A DNA stretch of 64,000 bases from Nocardia spumae (GTDB lineage: Bacteria > Actinomycetota > Actinomycetes > Mycobacteriales > Mycobacteriaceae). Below, one piece after another: positions 39,895 through 50,549 of this stretch (position 1 is the stretch's first letter; the number at the start of each line of letters is the position of its first letter). Location: contig NZ_JAJFZL010000001.1 of the NCBI RefSeq assembly GCF_020733635.1, forward strand, positions 3,472,001 through 3,536,000, read 5' to 3'. A program made the translations under genes and the position numbers. Below the pieces are notes generated by a model, which was not told the origin of the DNA, searched no databases, and worked only from the letters and a program-made list of their open reading frames with translations.

Positions 39895-39898
<4 letters not shown>
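38891..39898 (+). CDS. DUF58 protein (Rv1480-like)
   Basis: A 335-residue DUF58 protein, part of the MoxR-DUF58-VWA module. The N-terminal half has the DUF58 signature (GSEPGDARMYQPGDDVRQMDW type: GDARMYQPGDDVRQ, then TARTTHPHVRQMIADRELET), followed by a VWA-like domain starting WLVVDLSASLDFG with a DxSxS metal site. No membrane segment, unlike some family members. It overlaps both neighbours by four bases (GTGA type), so the three are translationally coupled. In other bacteria such modules are needed for envelope stress tolerance; the exact client here is unknown. Confidence 0.9.
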
Positions 39899-41675
<1,777 letters not shown>

Positions 41676-41724
41676 CCCCTTCCGCCTCACCCCACCCCAG
41701 CTTCCAGAGGAGAATTCACCACTC

Positions 41725-42561
41725 ATGAGCGGAATCCTGGACGGGAAGACCGTCCTGATCACCGGCATCATCACCGATTCGTCGATCGCCTTCCACGCGG
41801 CCAAGGTCGCGCAGGAACAGGGCGCGAAGGTGATCATCACCGGAATTCCCGAGCGGCTGCGCCTGATCGATCGCATCGCCAAGCGGCTGCCGCAGGAGGT
41901 GCCGCCCGCCATCGGCCTCGACGTCACCAATGAGGAGAATCTGGCCGAGCTGGCCGACAAGGTGCGTGAACTCGCGCCCGAGGGCGTCGACGGCGTCCTG
42001 CACTCGATCGCCTTCGCGCCGCGCACGCTGATGGGCCCCGAGGCGTTCCCCTTCCTGGAGGGCCCGGGTCCGGACGCGGCCAAGGCGTTCGAGATCTCCG
42101 CCTGGAGCTACGCCTCGCTGGCACGGGCCGTGCTACCCGCCATGAACGAGGGCGGCTCGATCGTGGGGATGGACTTCGATCCGCGTACCGCGTTGCCGTT
42201 CTACAACTGGATGGGTGTGGCCAAGGCCGCGCTCGAGTCGGTGAACCGCTACGTGGCACGAGAAGTGGGCGAGGCCAAGCGGATTCGCTCGAATCTGGTC
42301 GCCGCCGGACCGATCAAGACGCTCGCCGCCAAAGCCATCGCGGGCACCGCGACCGATGACGCCAAGCAACTGAACATGCTCAACACCTACTGGGATGGCG
42401 CCTCGCCGATCGGCTGGGACGTCGACGACCCGACCGTGGTCGCCAAGTCGATCGTCACGCTGCTGTCGGATTGGCTTCCGGGCACCACTGGGTCGATCAT
42501 CTACGTCGACGGCGGCGCCAGCCACAACACCTGGTTCCCCGAGAACTGGTCGTCGAACTAG
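41725..42561 (+). CDS. inhA: InhA, NADH-dependent enoyl-ACP reductase
   Basis: A 278-residue enoyl-ACP reductase of FAS-II, the isoniazid/ethionamide target in mycobacteria. The FabI-type active site is Tyr160 and Lys167 ([13 protein letters not shown]), two positions later than Tyr158/Lys165 of M. tuberculosis. NAD contacts that are mutated in resistant M. tuberculosis are wild-type-like: Ile21 (ITDSSIAFH) and Ser94 (HSIAFAP). The substrate-loop end [16 protein letters not shown] is conserved. GGAG precedes the ATG. Its product feeds elongating meromycolate chains; it implies the cell makes mycolic acids. Confidence 0.96.
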   Translation: MSGILDGKTVLITGIITDSSIAFHAAKVAQEQGAKVIITGIPERLRLIDRIAKRLPQEVPPAIGLDVTNEENLAELADKVRELAPEGVDGVLHSIAFAPRTLMGPEAFPFLEGPGPDAAKAFEISAWSYASLARAVLPAMNEGGSIVGMDFDPRTALPFYNWMGVAKAALESVNRYVAREVGEAKRIRSNLVAAGPIKTLAAKAIAGTATDDAKQLNMLNTYWDGASPIGWDVDDPTVVAKSIVTLLSDWLPGTTGSIIYVDGGASHNTWFPENWSSN

Positions 42562-42580
42562 CAGCGGGAGGTCATTCGCC

Positions 42581-43633
42581 GTGTCCGGGACCGTCGACGC
42601 ACTGCTCCTGCTGTCCTTCGGCGGTCCCGAACGCCCCGAGGACGTGATGCCGTTCCTCGAGAACGTCACCCGGGGCCGGGGAGTGCCGCGTGAGCGCCTC
42701 GAGGAGGTCGCTCAGCACTATCTGCATTTCGGTGGGGTCTCACCCATCAACGCGCTCAACCGCGAGCTGATCACCGCCATCGAGGCCGAATTCGATGCGC
42801 GCGCACTGGATCTGCCGGTGTACTTCGGCAACCGCAATTGGCACCCGATGATCGAGGAGACCGTCGCGACCATGCGCGCCGACGGTGTCGGACACGCGCT
42901 GGTCTTTCCGACGTCGGCCTGGGGCGGGTATTCGGGGTGCCGCCAGTACGACGAGGACATCGAGCGCGCGCGGACCGCTGTACCCGGCGCACCGGAGTTG
43001 ACGAAACTGCGGCAATACTTCGATCATCCACTGCTGATCGAGTCCTTCGCCGACGCCGTCCGGGCCGCGGTGGAGCGGCTTCCGGCGCGGGTCCGCGGGC
43101 GTGCGCGGCTGGTGTTCACCGCGCATTCGATTCCGGTCTCCGCCGATATCGCGGCCGGCCCGCCCGCCGACGGCGGGCATCTCTACAGCCGCCAGGTCGC
43201 CGAAGCGGCCCGATTGTGCGCCGCGGCCGCGGGTTTCGACGACTTCGACGTCGTGTGGCAGTCCCGTTCCGGACCGCCGCAGGTGCCGTGGCTGGACCCG
43301 GATATCGTCGACCACCTCGACGTGCTGTCGGGTAAGGGGGTGGACGCCGTGGTGGTGTGTCCGATCGGCTTCGTCTCCGATCACCTCGAGGTCGTGTGGG
43401 ATCTGGACAACGAGGCGGCGGAGAAGGCGGCCGAACTCGGAATGGCCTTCGCCCGCGCCGCGACCCCCGGTCCGGACCCGCGCTTCGCCCGCATGGTCGC
43501 GGAGTTGGTCGACGAACATCTCGGCGCACAGCAACCTCGCCGGCTCAGCGCCGAGGTGCCCGGCTACGGCTGCACTCGCAACGGAGAGATCTGCGCTCCC
43601 GGATGCTGTGAACCGGTGCGTCGCCGACCGTAA
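42581..43633 (+). CDS. hemH: ferrochelatase
   Basis: A 350-residue ferrochelatase, inserting Fe into porphyrin. Visible: [14 protein letters not shown] at the N-terminus, [26 protein letters not shown], the catalytic His in FTAHSIP, the acid in [16 protein letters not shown]. The C-terminal tail has Cys331, Cys338, Cys342 and Cys343, and with Cys120 these could hold the [2Fe-2S] cluster known in actinobacterial ferrochelatases (coproporphyrin-dependent type, where the substrate is coproporphyrin III). GTG 42581 has GGGAGG upstream. It is the third gene after fabG1 and inhA, exactly as M. tuberculosis Rv1485. Confidence 0.94.
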   Translation: MSGTVDALLLLSFGGPERPEDVMPFLENVTRGRGVPRERLEEVAQHYLHFGGVSPINALNRELITAIEAEFDARALDLPVYFGNRNWHPMIEETVATMRADGVGHALVFPTSAWGGYSGCRQYDEDIERARTAVPGAPELTKLRQYFDHPLLIESFADAVRAAVERLPARVRGRARLVFTAHSIPVSADIAAGPPADGGHLYSRQVAEAARLCAAAAGFDDFDVVWQSRSGPPQVPWLDPDIVDHLDVLSGKGVDAVVVCPIGFVSDHLEVVWDLDNEAAEKAAELGMAFARAATPGPDPRFARMVAELVDEHLGAQQPRRLSAEVPGYGCTRNGEICAPGCCEPVRRRP

Positions 43634-43693
43634 CCCCGCCGAGGGATACGCCGCCGGCAGCGATGATCCGGCAGCCGTCCGATCGGCCGCGGA

Positions 43694-44443
43694 TCAGAAA
43701 TCGAGTGCGGGCACCCGCGCGTAGACGCCCGGGAAGCCCGGTTCCGCGGCACCCTTACCCCACGAGGTGATTCCGGCGACCTTGCCGTTCACCAGCAGCG
43801 GTCCGCCACTGTCGAATTCGCCGGTGTCGGCGGCCGGCGATCCGGCACACACGGCTTCGTGCGGATCGAATTCACTCCCGTAGGCGGCGGCGCAGGCGGC
43901 GTCGGGAACCAGCGGAACCGATGCCGAGTGCAGTGCGCTGTTGGATCGATCGTCCGCGGCGGTGGCGCCCCATCCGACGATGGTGGCCGAATCTCCCTGT
44001 GGGGCGGCCACTTCCAGGGTCGGCAGGTGGACCGGCGCGGCGAGGACGACGATCGCGACGTCGTTGTGATAGCTGAGATCGGTGCCGAACAGTGACACCC
44101 GGAAGTCCGGATGGATCCGGACCTCGGAGATGCCGACGGTGACGCCGCCGTCGCCGCCGGCGTCGGTGCGCCCGAAGGTCACCGTCGTCCTGGGCAGGGT
44201 GCGCGCCAGTGCTCCGCAGTGCGCGGCGGTGAGCACCCGGTCCGGGGCGATCAGTGTGCCGGCGCAGAATTGGCCACCCGGCCGGGTGGCGTAGACGGGA
44301 GTACCGATGGCGCCCAGCCAGGGGTAGTCGGCGGCCTGGGCGGGCGCACCACCTACCACGGCGTGCGCGGCGGTGTTCTGGCTCGCCGCACAGGCGATCG
44401 CGGCGGCGGCCACGACCGCTGCCCGGCGCGAAAATTTCCTCAT
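43694..44443 (-). CDS. secreted trypsin-like S1 protease with altered Ser loop
   Basis: A 249-residue secreted S1-family protease. Signal peptide 1-28 is followed directly by VVGG, the activation-type N-terminus. The triad is His75 (LTAAHC), Asp128 (HNDVAIVV) and Ser212 (FDSGGPL). Two disulfides are kept (Cys60-Cys76 and Cys184-Cys199). The third usual pair (chymotrypsin 191-220) is missing: the positions are Gly208 and Ala232/233. The residue at 193, normally Gly in the oxyanion hole, is Phe210. It may therefore be a slow or non-catalytic binding protein. ATG 44443 begins a proper signal; the open frame continues upstream. It is convergent with hemH. Confidence 0.87.
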   Translation of the reverse strand: MRKFSRRAAVVAAAAIACAASQNTAAHAVVGGAPAQAADYPWLGAIGTPVYATRPGGQFCAGTLIAPDRVLTAAHCGALARTLPRTTVTFGRTDAGGDGGVTVGISEVRIHPDFRVSLFGTDLSYHNDVAIVVLAAPVHLPTLEVAAPQGDSATIVGWGATAADDRSNSALHSASVPLVPDAACAAAYGSEFDPHEAVCAGSPAADTGEFDSGGPLLVNGKVAGITSWGKGAAEPGFPGVYARVPALDF

Positions 44444-44494
44444 GACGACCTCGATGCTCCGATGACCTGTCCGGCGAAGTTCTACCGTACGACT

Positions 44495-44986
44495 ATGACG
44501 AGCTGGACCGAATTCGCCGGCGTCGCGCCACGCGTTTCGGCGATATTCTCGCGCCGCCACGCCGCGGCCGGGAATCTCTGCTTACTGGGCACCACCCGGC
44601 GCGACGGATATCCGCGCATCAGCCCGATCGAGCCGCGGTTGTTCGAGGGGCAGCTGTGGCTGGTCGGAATGCCGGGCACGGTGAAATTCGCGGATCTGGG
44701 GCGTGACCCGCGATTCTGCCTGAACACCGCCACGGTCGATCCCGAGGTCGGCGACGGCGACGCGAAACTGTGGGGCGTGGTGTATCAGGTGGACGATGTG
44801 GATCTGCGGCGGCGCTGGGCCGACGCGCTCTACACCGATACCGGATTCGACCTGCGCGGGCAGCGCCTGGAGCCGTTCTTCGCCGCCGATATCACCGGCG
44901 CGGCCGCGGTGGAAGTCCGCGACGGCCATATGGACGTGGTGATCTGGAAACCTTCGTCCGGTGAGACGGTGGTACGTAAACATTGA
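44495..44986 (+). CDS. pyridoxamine-5'-phosphate-oxidase-like flavin/F420 protein
   Basis: A 163-residue split-barrel protein of the PNPOx-like family. The first strand and loop LCLLGTTRRDGYPRISPIEP and FCLNTATVDPEVGDGDAKLWG are the cofactor-binding parts. Such proteins use FMN, heme or F420 and many in mycolic-acid bacteria are of unknown reaction. ATG 44495 was selected because the barrel begins soon after; ATG 44462 or 44450 would add a short basic piece. It is divergent from the S1 protease gene. No ribosome site stands out, so it may be leaderless. Confidence 0.75.
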   Translation: MTSWTEFAGVAPRVSAIFSRRHAAAGNLCLLGTTRRDGYPRISPIEPRLFEGQLWLVGMPGTVKFADLGRDPRFCLNTATVDPEVGDGDAKLWGVVYQVDDVDLRRRWADALYTDTGFDLRGQRLEPFFAADITGAAAVEVRDGHMDVVIWKPSSGETVVRKH

Positions 44987-45059
44987 GGTCATCGGCTTTT
45001 CCGGGTGTTTCCGGCGATATCTGACCTGAGATCAGCTAATCCATCGCTATTGTTCGGAT

Positions 45060-45908
45060 GTGGACATCGCGCTGGAGTGGGACCAGCATCCGGGTACGGG
45101 TTTGCGACTGGCCGCCGAGTTGGCGGGCCGTACCGGGTTGCCCCTGCTCGAGGACATTTCCGTAGCCGACGGGACGGCGGATCTGCTGGGGGTGATCGCG
45201 GCCCGCGGTGGTGGTGAGCTGCTCGGGTGGGCGGAACTGCGCGATGCCGGTCTCGGTGAGGCGTGGGTGCAAGCGGTATCGGCGCAGCGCCTGGTGCATT
45301 CGCTGCATCTGGGCCGCGCCGACGAATCGGAACCGGATGCCGCCGAGACCGGGATGGTGTGCCGCCTGACCGCGGAGGCCGCGCGCCGGGCCGCCGCGGG
45401 CGGATATCGCGTATTGCGATGGCAGGGGACCGATATCGGTCCCTCTGGCCGGGCCGCAGTGGAACTGGGCGCGCGTAGGGTCGACGAATACGCGCGGTTG
45501 TGGGAGCTGGAGCTGGCTGTACCCGCTGCCTGGATGCCGCCGTACGACCGATTGGTGCATACCGTCGCGGAGTCGGCCGACCCACCCGGGCGCGTGCTCA
45601 TCACCACGGTTCTGTCCGCGCGGCCGCGCAGCGAACCGGTCGCCACGGTCACCACCTTCGCCGGCGGCTCCGAGGCCTACATCAGTGCCGAGGACGGATT
45701 CCCGCATCACGAGGCCGACGCGGATCTGCTCACCGAGGTGTTCGGTGCGGTCGCGGCCGAACTACGAGCGATGGTGCCGTCCGTCGCGGTGCTGCGGGTG
45801 TTCGAATTCGACGACGAGACGCTGCGCGTCGCGCTGACCCGGGTCGGCATGCGGATCTGCGGTCGCTACAACGACTATGAGCTGCGCCTGCAGGGGCCGC
45901 GACGTTAG
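45060..45908 (+). CDS. double GNAT-like protein
   Basis: A 282-residue protein with two GNAT-like halves. In the first, CRLTAEAARRAAAGGYRVLR, IGPSGRAAVELGARRVDEYA and RLWELEL follow the acetyl-CoA binding, turn and final-strand pattern; the second ends with LRVFEFDDETLRVALTRVG, MRICGRYNDYELRL in the same way. The usual R/Q-x-x-G-x-G/A acetyl-CoA loop is poorly conserved in both, so catalytic activity is uncertain. No signal or membrane segment. GTG 45060. The end overlaps the convergent gene by four bases. Confidence 0.62.
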   Translation: MDIALEWDQHPGTGLRLAAELAGRTGLPLLEDISVADGTADLLGVIAARGGGELLGWAELRDAGLGEAWVQAVSAQRLVHSLHLGRADESEPDAAETGMVCRLTAEAARRAAAGGYRVLRWQGTDIGPSGRAAVELGARRVDEYARLWELELAVPAAWMPPYDRLVHTVAESADPPGRVLITTVLSARPRSEPVATVTTFAGGSEAYISAEDGFPHHEADADLLTEVFGAVAAELRAMVPSVAVLRVFEFDDETLRVALTRVGMRICGRYNDYELRLQGPRR

Positions 45909-46714
45909 CGCGGACCGGCGGCCGCGTTGACCGCGGCCAGGCGGGCGGCGCGAATCGCGTTCCACAGCGGGCGCAGCAACGTCTCCTGAGCCTGGAGCGC
46001 GCTGGCCGAACTGGGCGAGGAGGGTGCGGTCTGCTGGGCCACGGTGAGGATGGCGGCCACATGGTCGGCGGAGTCGAGGATGCGGCGGGCGCGCAGCGGC
46101 GCGGAATCGGGATAGATGTGACGTGAGCAGTCGGCCAGTTCGGCCTCGATCAGTTCGCGGGGATCGTCGTCGCCGCCGACCGCGGTGGTGTGCAACTGCA
46201 TCAGCGCCTCGGCCGCATCCCGGACCGCCTCGCGCATCGCGAATTCGGCCTCGCCCAGCGCCATATCGGGGATGGGGACCGGGACCGAGGTGTAGAAGAC
46301 GGTCCATTGCAGCGAGTCCTCACCGATCCACTGCGGAACCAGTGCGACGCCGTCGCCGCCGGGGACCCCGGCGACCACGCCCTCCTCGGCATCCATTGCC
46401 GCCGTGGCGAACTCGGTGCCGGTCGGCAGTCCACGCGCATCGCCGGGAACCGGCAGCACCAGCCGCATCTGCGCCGCCGGGTCAGCCATCGCCTCGCGAA
46501 TCACCTTGAGCAGCATCATGATCCCGGTGCCCGCTTCCAGCGGTTCGGCCGTGGGCCACGGCAATCCGCTGCGCCCGCCGGTGACCGGATCACCGGCGGC
46601 GACGCTGTGGTGGGCCGACCAGGCGCGTAAGGCGTCCAGTACGTCGTCGGGCGCGCTGCGGCCGGACAGCCACGAGCCTGCCCACACCGTAAGCGTGGCA
46701 CTGGGAGAACACAT
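45905..46714 (-). CDS. hypothetical protein
   Basis: A 269-residue acidic cytoplasmic protein. I do not recognise the family. The first part contains SATLTVWAGSWLSGRSAPDD and DALRAWSAHH, the middle MRLVLPVPGDARGLP and alternating strands with WTVFYT, and the last 80 residues are helical (RRILDSADHVAAILTVAQQ). ATG 46714 is picked because the residues before it in the same frame look like translated spacer. Proteins of this type (conserved in mycobacteria and Nocardia) have no assigned role. Divergent neighbours are unrelated. Confidence 0.65.
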   Translation of the reverse strand: MCSPSATLTVWAGSWLSGRSAPDDVLDALRAWSAHHSVAAGDPVTGGRSGLPWPTAEPLEAGTGIMMLLKVIREAMADPAAQMRLVLPVPGDARGLPTGTEFATAAMDAEEGVVAGVPGGDGVALVPQWIGEDSLQWTVFYTSVPVPIPDMALGEAEFAMREAVRDAAEALMQLHTTAVGGDDDPRELIEAELADCSRHIYPDSAPLRARRILDSADHVAAILTVAQQTAPSSPSSASALQAQETLLRPLWNAIRAARLAAVNAAAGPR

Positions 46715-46897
46715 GTGATCGAGGATAATCGCGCGGCAGAACTCGCGTGGCGCAGGTGAGCCAACAGCAGGCAAGTCTTTTCCGTCGAACCCGCCCGCGC
46801 CCGGATTTCGGTCGGTTCGCCCCGTGCCGGGGAAATGCGCTGCGGCAGACCGCATTGCCGGGTGGCAGGCGTGGGCCGGGGCCGGTCGCGCGTGTGG

Positions 46898-47506
46898 TCA
46901 CCGGGCCCGGGGGCCCGATGGTGCGTTCAGCGCGGGGGCGACCCAGGTGGTCAGGTAGTCGCGCAGCTCGCGGCCGCGGCGGGGCGGGCGGCCCGGATCG
47001 ATCACGAAGGATTGCACGATACGCAGCATGTGTTCGGCCAGCTGATCGACGTCGGCGATGCCGGCGGCGGCCCAGTCGACGGAGAAACGCCGCAGTATCG
47101 AACGGCCGAAGGCCAGAGCGGTATCGGAGGTGACCCCGGCGGAGAAGGCGCCGGTCCGGCCCGGGGTGAGCAGCAGAGCGAGGTACTTCTCCTCGGGCAG
47201 GCGTTCGAGGGTGAGGGCGATTCCCTCCACGACCGCGGTGGCGGGATCGCGGACGTCGCGGAGATGGTCGGCGAGTACATCGAGAAAGTGGTCGGTGTGC
47301 GCGATCGCGGTGGCGGTGAGCAGCGCGTCGGCGCTGGTGAAGTAGCGGTAGACGGTCTGGCGGGTGACCCCCAGATCGCGGGCCACCTCGGCGATGGTGA
47401 AGTCGCCGCCGGAGCGGTCGATCGCCGTGCGGGCCGCGGCCAGGATGCGCTCGACGGCCTCCTCGTCGTCGGCCGGCGCGGCACCCGACCATCCGTGTGT
47501 GCGCAC
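46898..47506 (-). CDS. TetR-family regulator
   Basis: A 202-residue TetR regulator. The HTH is AVERILAAARTAIDRSGGDF, then IAEVARDLGVTRQTVYRYF. GTG 47506 has AGCAG/GCGAG in front and places the HTH at the normal distance; the frame is open to 47683. It is divergent from the Ddn-like oxidoreductase gene with a perfect 8-bp inverted repeat in the spacer, a strong hint of local control. The C-terminal domain (LLTPGRTGAFSAG etc.) resembles TetR_C_33-like groups, without a known ligand. Confidence 0.86.
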   Translation of the reverse strand: MRTHGWSGAAPADDEEAVERILAAARTAIDRSGGDFTIAEVARDLGVTRQTVYRYFTSADALLTATAIAHTDHFLDVLADHLRDVRDPATAVVEGIALTLERLPEEKYLALLLTPGRTGAFSAGVTSDTALAFGRSILRRFSVDWAAAGIADVDQLAEHMLRIVQSFVIDPGRPPRRGRELRDYLTTWVAPALNAPSGPRAR

Positions 47507-47590
47507 CTGCTCGCCGACCCTTCGTTCATACCGGAACCGACCGGTCCTGTGCGCGGCCGGGCTTCTCGACCTCGCGGTGCCACGCGGACC

Positions 47591-47621
47591 TTGACCATAC
47601 ACCTGAAATGCGATGTATGGT
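47591..47621 (+). promoter_or_regulatory. promoter with embedded TetR-type operator
   Basis: A perfect inverted repeat ACCATACA (47594-47601) and TGTATGGT (47614-47621), 12 bases apart, centred between the divergent genes. TTGACC at 47591 and TATGGT at 47616 have the look of -35 and -10 elements (19-base spacing), so a bound repressor would cover the promoter of the gene at 47654. Confidence 0.62.
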
Positions 47622-47653
47622 CTCCCGTAGCTCGCCCCAGGGAAGGAATCTCC

Positions 47654-48139
47654 GTGACGACCACACCGCCGCGTCCGAAACAACTCGACTCACCGCTGCT
47701 GCCGAAGATCTTCAAATACGCGACGAAGGTGCAGGTCGCGGTCTATCGGCGCACCGGCGGCCGGATCGGCGGAAAGTGGCGTGTGGGAGCCGGATTCCGC
47801 AAACCCGTGCCGACCCTGCTGCTCGAACATCGTGGCCGCAAGTCCGGGGCGGTCTACACCACGCCGCTGCTCTACATCAGCGACGGCGCCGATATCGTGA
47901 TCGTCGCGTCCCAGGGCGGACTGCCCAAACATCCGCAGTGGTATCACAATCTGGTCGCCGGGCCCGACGTGCACATCCAGATCGGGCGGGAACGGCGCCC
48001 GGTGCACGCCGTGACCGCCGACTCGCGCGAGCGTGCCCGGTTGTGGCCCGCGCTCGTCGCCGCCTACGCCGATTTCGACACCTACCAGGCATGGACCGAA
48101 CGCGAGATCCCGGTGGTCGTCCTGCGTCCCCGCCGGTGA
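47654..48139 (+). CDS. deazaflavin(F420)-dependent nitroreductase-family protein
   Basis: A 161-residue protein of the Ddn/Rv3547-like family, split-barrel enzymes that use reduced F420 for quinone or ester-linked substrates and that activate nitroimidazoles in mycobacteria. Hallmarks: PTLLLEHRGRKSGAVYTTPL, IVIVASQGGLPKHPQWYHNL and WPALVAAYADFDTYQAWTER. GTG 47654 has GGAAGGAA upstream. The nearby divergent TetR gene and its operator suggest that it is induced by a small ligand. Whether F420 or FMN is used cannot be told for certain, but F420 is typical of this group. Confidence 0.86.
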   Translation: MTTTPPRPKQLDSPLLPKIFKYATKVQVAVYRRTGGRIGGKWRVGAGFRKPVPTLLLEHRGRKSGAVYTTPLLYISDGADIVIVASQGGLPKHPQWYHNLVAGPDVHIQIGRERRPVHAVTADSRERARLWPALVAAYADFDTYQAWTEREIPVVVLRPRR

Positions 48140-48166
48140 GTCTCCGGCCGCCGACGGGCGGCCGGC

Positions 48167-48631
48167 TCAGGTGACGCGGTACGCGGTGTAGCGAACCTCG
48201 TCGGCGTCGCGGACCGCGGAGGCGACGAACAGGTGGTGTTCGAGTTCGGCGAGTTCCGGGTCCGAGGTCTCGAGCCGCACACCGAGGCGGAAGTAGTACT
48301 CGCCCGGATCGACCGGCTCACCCCGCGCCAGCGCCCGCAGCACCTCCGGCGGTCCGCTGCGCACGCCGAAGGTGCGGAGGTAGACGTGCGAGCCCGCGCC
48401 GGTCAGTGCCGAGTACCGGGTGTCGATCTCGATCGCACCGTCGGGGCGCACCACCTGCCAGTCGGCACCGCCCGCGACGATGTCCGCGTCGAAGATCCCG
48501 GTGATCCGGCCGCCGACGATCGGCACCACACGGCGGTGACCGGCGCGGGTGCGGCCGTGATCCGCCAGCGGGCCCAGTCGTGCGCACACGTGGAACGCGG
48601 TGACCAAGCCGGGAACCGGCGGGGCGGTCAC
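48167..48631 (-). CDS. DUF3237-family protein
   Basis: A 154-residue DUF3237 protein, a beta-barrel family of unknown role. The middle reads RRVVPIVGGRITG, ADWQVVRPDGAIEIDTRYSA and the end YFRLGVRLETSDPE and HHLFVASAVRD, all common in this family. GTG 48631 is preferred over GTG 48643 because GTGGAG lies six bases before it. Downstream of and on the same strand as a MarR gene and a flavin monooxygenase gene, but with a 160-base gap. In other actinobacteria DUF3237 genes often lie near aromatic or polyketide catabolic genes. Confidence 0.75.
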   Translation of the reverse strand: MTAPPVPGLVTAFHVCARLGPLADHGRTRAGHRRVVPIVGGRITGIFDADIVAGGADWQVVRPDGAIEIDTRYSALTGAGSHVYLRTFGVRSGPPEVLRALARGEPVDPGEYYFRLGVRLETSDPELAELEHHLFVASAVRDADEVRYTAYRVT

Positions 48632-48791
48632 GGGTGACTCCACACCGGGAGGTCCAGGCGCGACGGTGCGCCCGAGTGCGAGATCTCTTGGGTGGCGCGG
48701 TGCAATATCGTTGCGGTGGCGCCGGATTCGCCCGATCCCAGGCAGGGTTCGCGCCGCTGGAGCCGGCGCGCCAGACGGTGGCGCACAGTGT

Positions 48792-49247
48792 TCATTCGGG
48801 GTCCTGGGGGGTGCGCTGCAGGGCTTCCCGCAGGCGCTCGAGCGCGGGCAGTGCGGCGGCCAGGGCGGCCCGGTCGCCGGGGGAGAGGGTGGCGGCCGCG
48901 TCGCAGACCAGGGCGCTGCTGGCCGCGTCGAAGCGGTCGAACAGGTCACGGGCGCGGGCGGTGGTGACGATCTCGACGCGGCGGCGATCGCCGGGGCGGG
49001 GCCGGCGTTCGATCAGGCCACCGGCCTCCATCGTGGTGAGCAGATTGCTGACGGTGGGCCGGCTCAGGCCGAGACGCTGCGCCAGCTCTCCGGAGGTGAC
49101 GGCGGTACCGGGCGGCAGCGCTCGGATGATCTCGATCTGGGCGTCCGGAATCTCGGGCAGTTGTTCCGCGGCGCGGGTGGCGGTGAGCAGGGTGCGGCGC
49201 AGCGGGGAGATCACGGCCGCCAGCCGGGCCGGATCCAGGCCGCTCAC
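48792..49247 (-). CDS. MarR-family regulator
   Basis: A 151-residue MarR protein with the winged HTH SGELAQRLGLSRPTVSNLLT, MEAGGLIERR and the wing PGDRRRVEIVTT. GTG 49247 overlaps the TGA of the upstream monooxygenase gene (GTGA), so the two are co-translated. It probably senses a substrate or product of that enzyme and controls the operon. The last 20 residues (ALERLREALQR) are a dimerising helix. No operator is evident in the short space before the operon start at 50500. Confidence 0.84.
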   Translation of the reverse strand: MSGLDPARLAAVISPLRRTLLTATRAAEQLPEIPDAQIEIIRALPPGTAVTSGELAQRLGLSRPTVSNLLTTMEAGGLIERRPRPGDRRRVEIVTTARARDLFDRFDAASSALVCDAAATLSPGDRAALAAALPALERLREALQRTPQDPE

Positions 49248-50500
49248 AGCTGTGCTCCCGTGGTGGCGGGCGGGTGCGTGACGGCCGGGGGCGTCAGTGA
49301 GGGGCGTGAATTCAGCGCGTCCGGATGGAATCCGGCGGCCTTCTTGTATCCGGTCGCGATGGTCGTGAGCTCCTCCGCTGAGATCACTTCGTGGATGTGG
49401 GCGAATCCGTTCGGCGCGCGCTCGTGGGCCAGCACCATGACCCGCTCGGGTCCCTGCCGCCGATTGCTGAGCGCCAGAGCCGTGGTGGCGGGGCGGCGTT
49501 CGGCCTCGTAGGCCGCCAGCGCCGCCTCCACGGAGGTCGCGGTGGCGAGGTGGAAGGCGAGTGTGCGGGCGTCCAGGACGGCCTGCGATGCCCCGTTGGA
49601 TCCGTTCGGATACATCGGGTGCGCCGCATCGCCCAGCAGCGTGGTCCGGCCGTGCGTCCATCGGTCGAGCGGATCCCGGTCCACCATCGGATATTCGAGT
49701 ACCTCGCCGGCCGCGGCGATCAATCGGGGAATATCGAGCCACGGGAAGCGCCACGTGCGGAACAGCTCGACCACGGTCGCGGAATCGACGGCGCGGTGCC
49801 AGTCGCCCGCGGCGCCGGCGACTGCGGGCGTCCGGCGTTCGGCGACGAAATTGACCTCGTCGCCGAGCGGATAGGCGACGAACTTCTGGTCGGCGTCACC
49901 GGCCATGATCATCGTTCGGCCGTCGGCGAAAGCGGGGACCCGGGCGGTGCCGCGCCACAGTGTCAGGCCGTTCCACAGTGGCGGCCCCTCGTCCGGGCGG
50001 TGCTGACGTCGCAGGGTCGAATGGATGCCGTCGGCGCCGATGATCACCTCGGCCGCCACGTCCACGTCACCGTCCGCGGTGGCGAAGCGACCGATTCCGG
50101 AGGGTTCGGCGGCGACCAGCCGGTGTCCGAGCCGCACGGACGCCGGGCCGAGCCGATCGCGCACGGCGGCAAGCAATTCCATCTGCAACACGCCGCGGTG
50201 CACCGACAACTGCGGCCAGCGGTACCCGGCCGCGATGCCGCGGGGCTCACACCAGATCTGCTGTCCGTACCGGTTGAAATAGGCGAGGGTTTCCGGTGCC
50301 GTACCGGACGCGGCGACGCGGTCACCGAGACCGAGTTCGGTGAGCTCGCGCACAGCGTGCGGCAGCAGGTTGATGCCGACTCCCAGCGGCCGCAGCGCCT
50401 CGACGCGGTCGTACACCACGACATCGCGGAACCCGGCCGCGTGCAGACTCAACGCGGCGCTGAGGCCGCCGATACCCGCGCCGGCGATCACGATCCTCAT
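49244..50500 (-). CDS. FAD-dependent aromatic-type monooxygenase
   Basis: A 418-residue class A flavin monooxygenase (salicylate/hydroxybenzoate hydroxylase or zeaxanthin epoxidase-like group). The FAD loop GAGIGGLSAALSL is at the start, the DG motif is GADGIHSTLRR, and the GD motif is LLGDAAHPMYPNGSNGASQA. ATG 50500 puts the Rossmann fold right at the N-terminus. It is followed by an overlapping MarR gene, typical of an inducible aromatic catabolic or detoxifying step. The substrate is not predictable. The spacer to the DUF3097 gene upstream is 49 bases. Confidence 0.88.
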   Translation of the reverse strand: MRIVIAGAGIGGLSAALSLHAAGFRDVVVYDRVEALRPLGVGINLLPHAVRELTELGLGDRVAASGTAPETLAYFNRYGQQIWCEPRGIAAGYRWPQLSVHRGVLQMELLAAVRDRLGPASVRLGHRLVAAEPSGIGRFATADGDVDVAAEVIIGADGIHSTLRRQHRPDEGPPLWNGLTLWRGTARVPAFADGRTMIMAGDADQKFVAYPLGDEVNFVAERRTPAVAGAAGDWHRAVDSATVVELFRTWRFPWLDIPRLIAAAGEVLEYPMVDRDPLDRWTHGRTTLLGDAAHPMYPNGSNGASQAVLDARTLAFHLATATSVEAALAAYEAERRPATTALALSNRRQGPERVMVLAHERAPNGFAHIHEVISAEELTTIATGYKKAAGFHPDALNSRPSLTPPAVTHPPATTGAQL

Positions 50501-50549
50501 GGCGGAACAGTTTTGCAACAAAACGAATCGCGGTCAACGGGTGCGCGAT

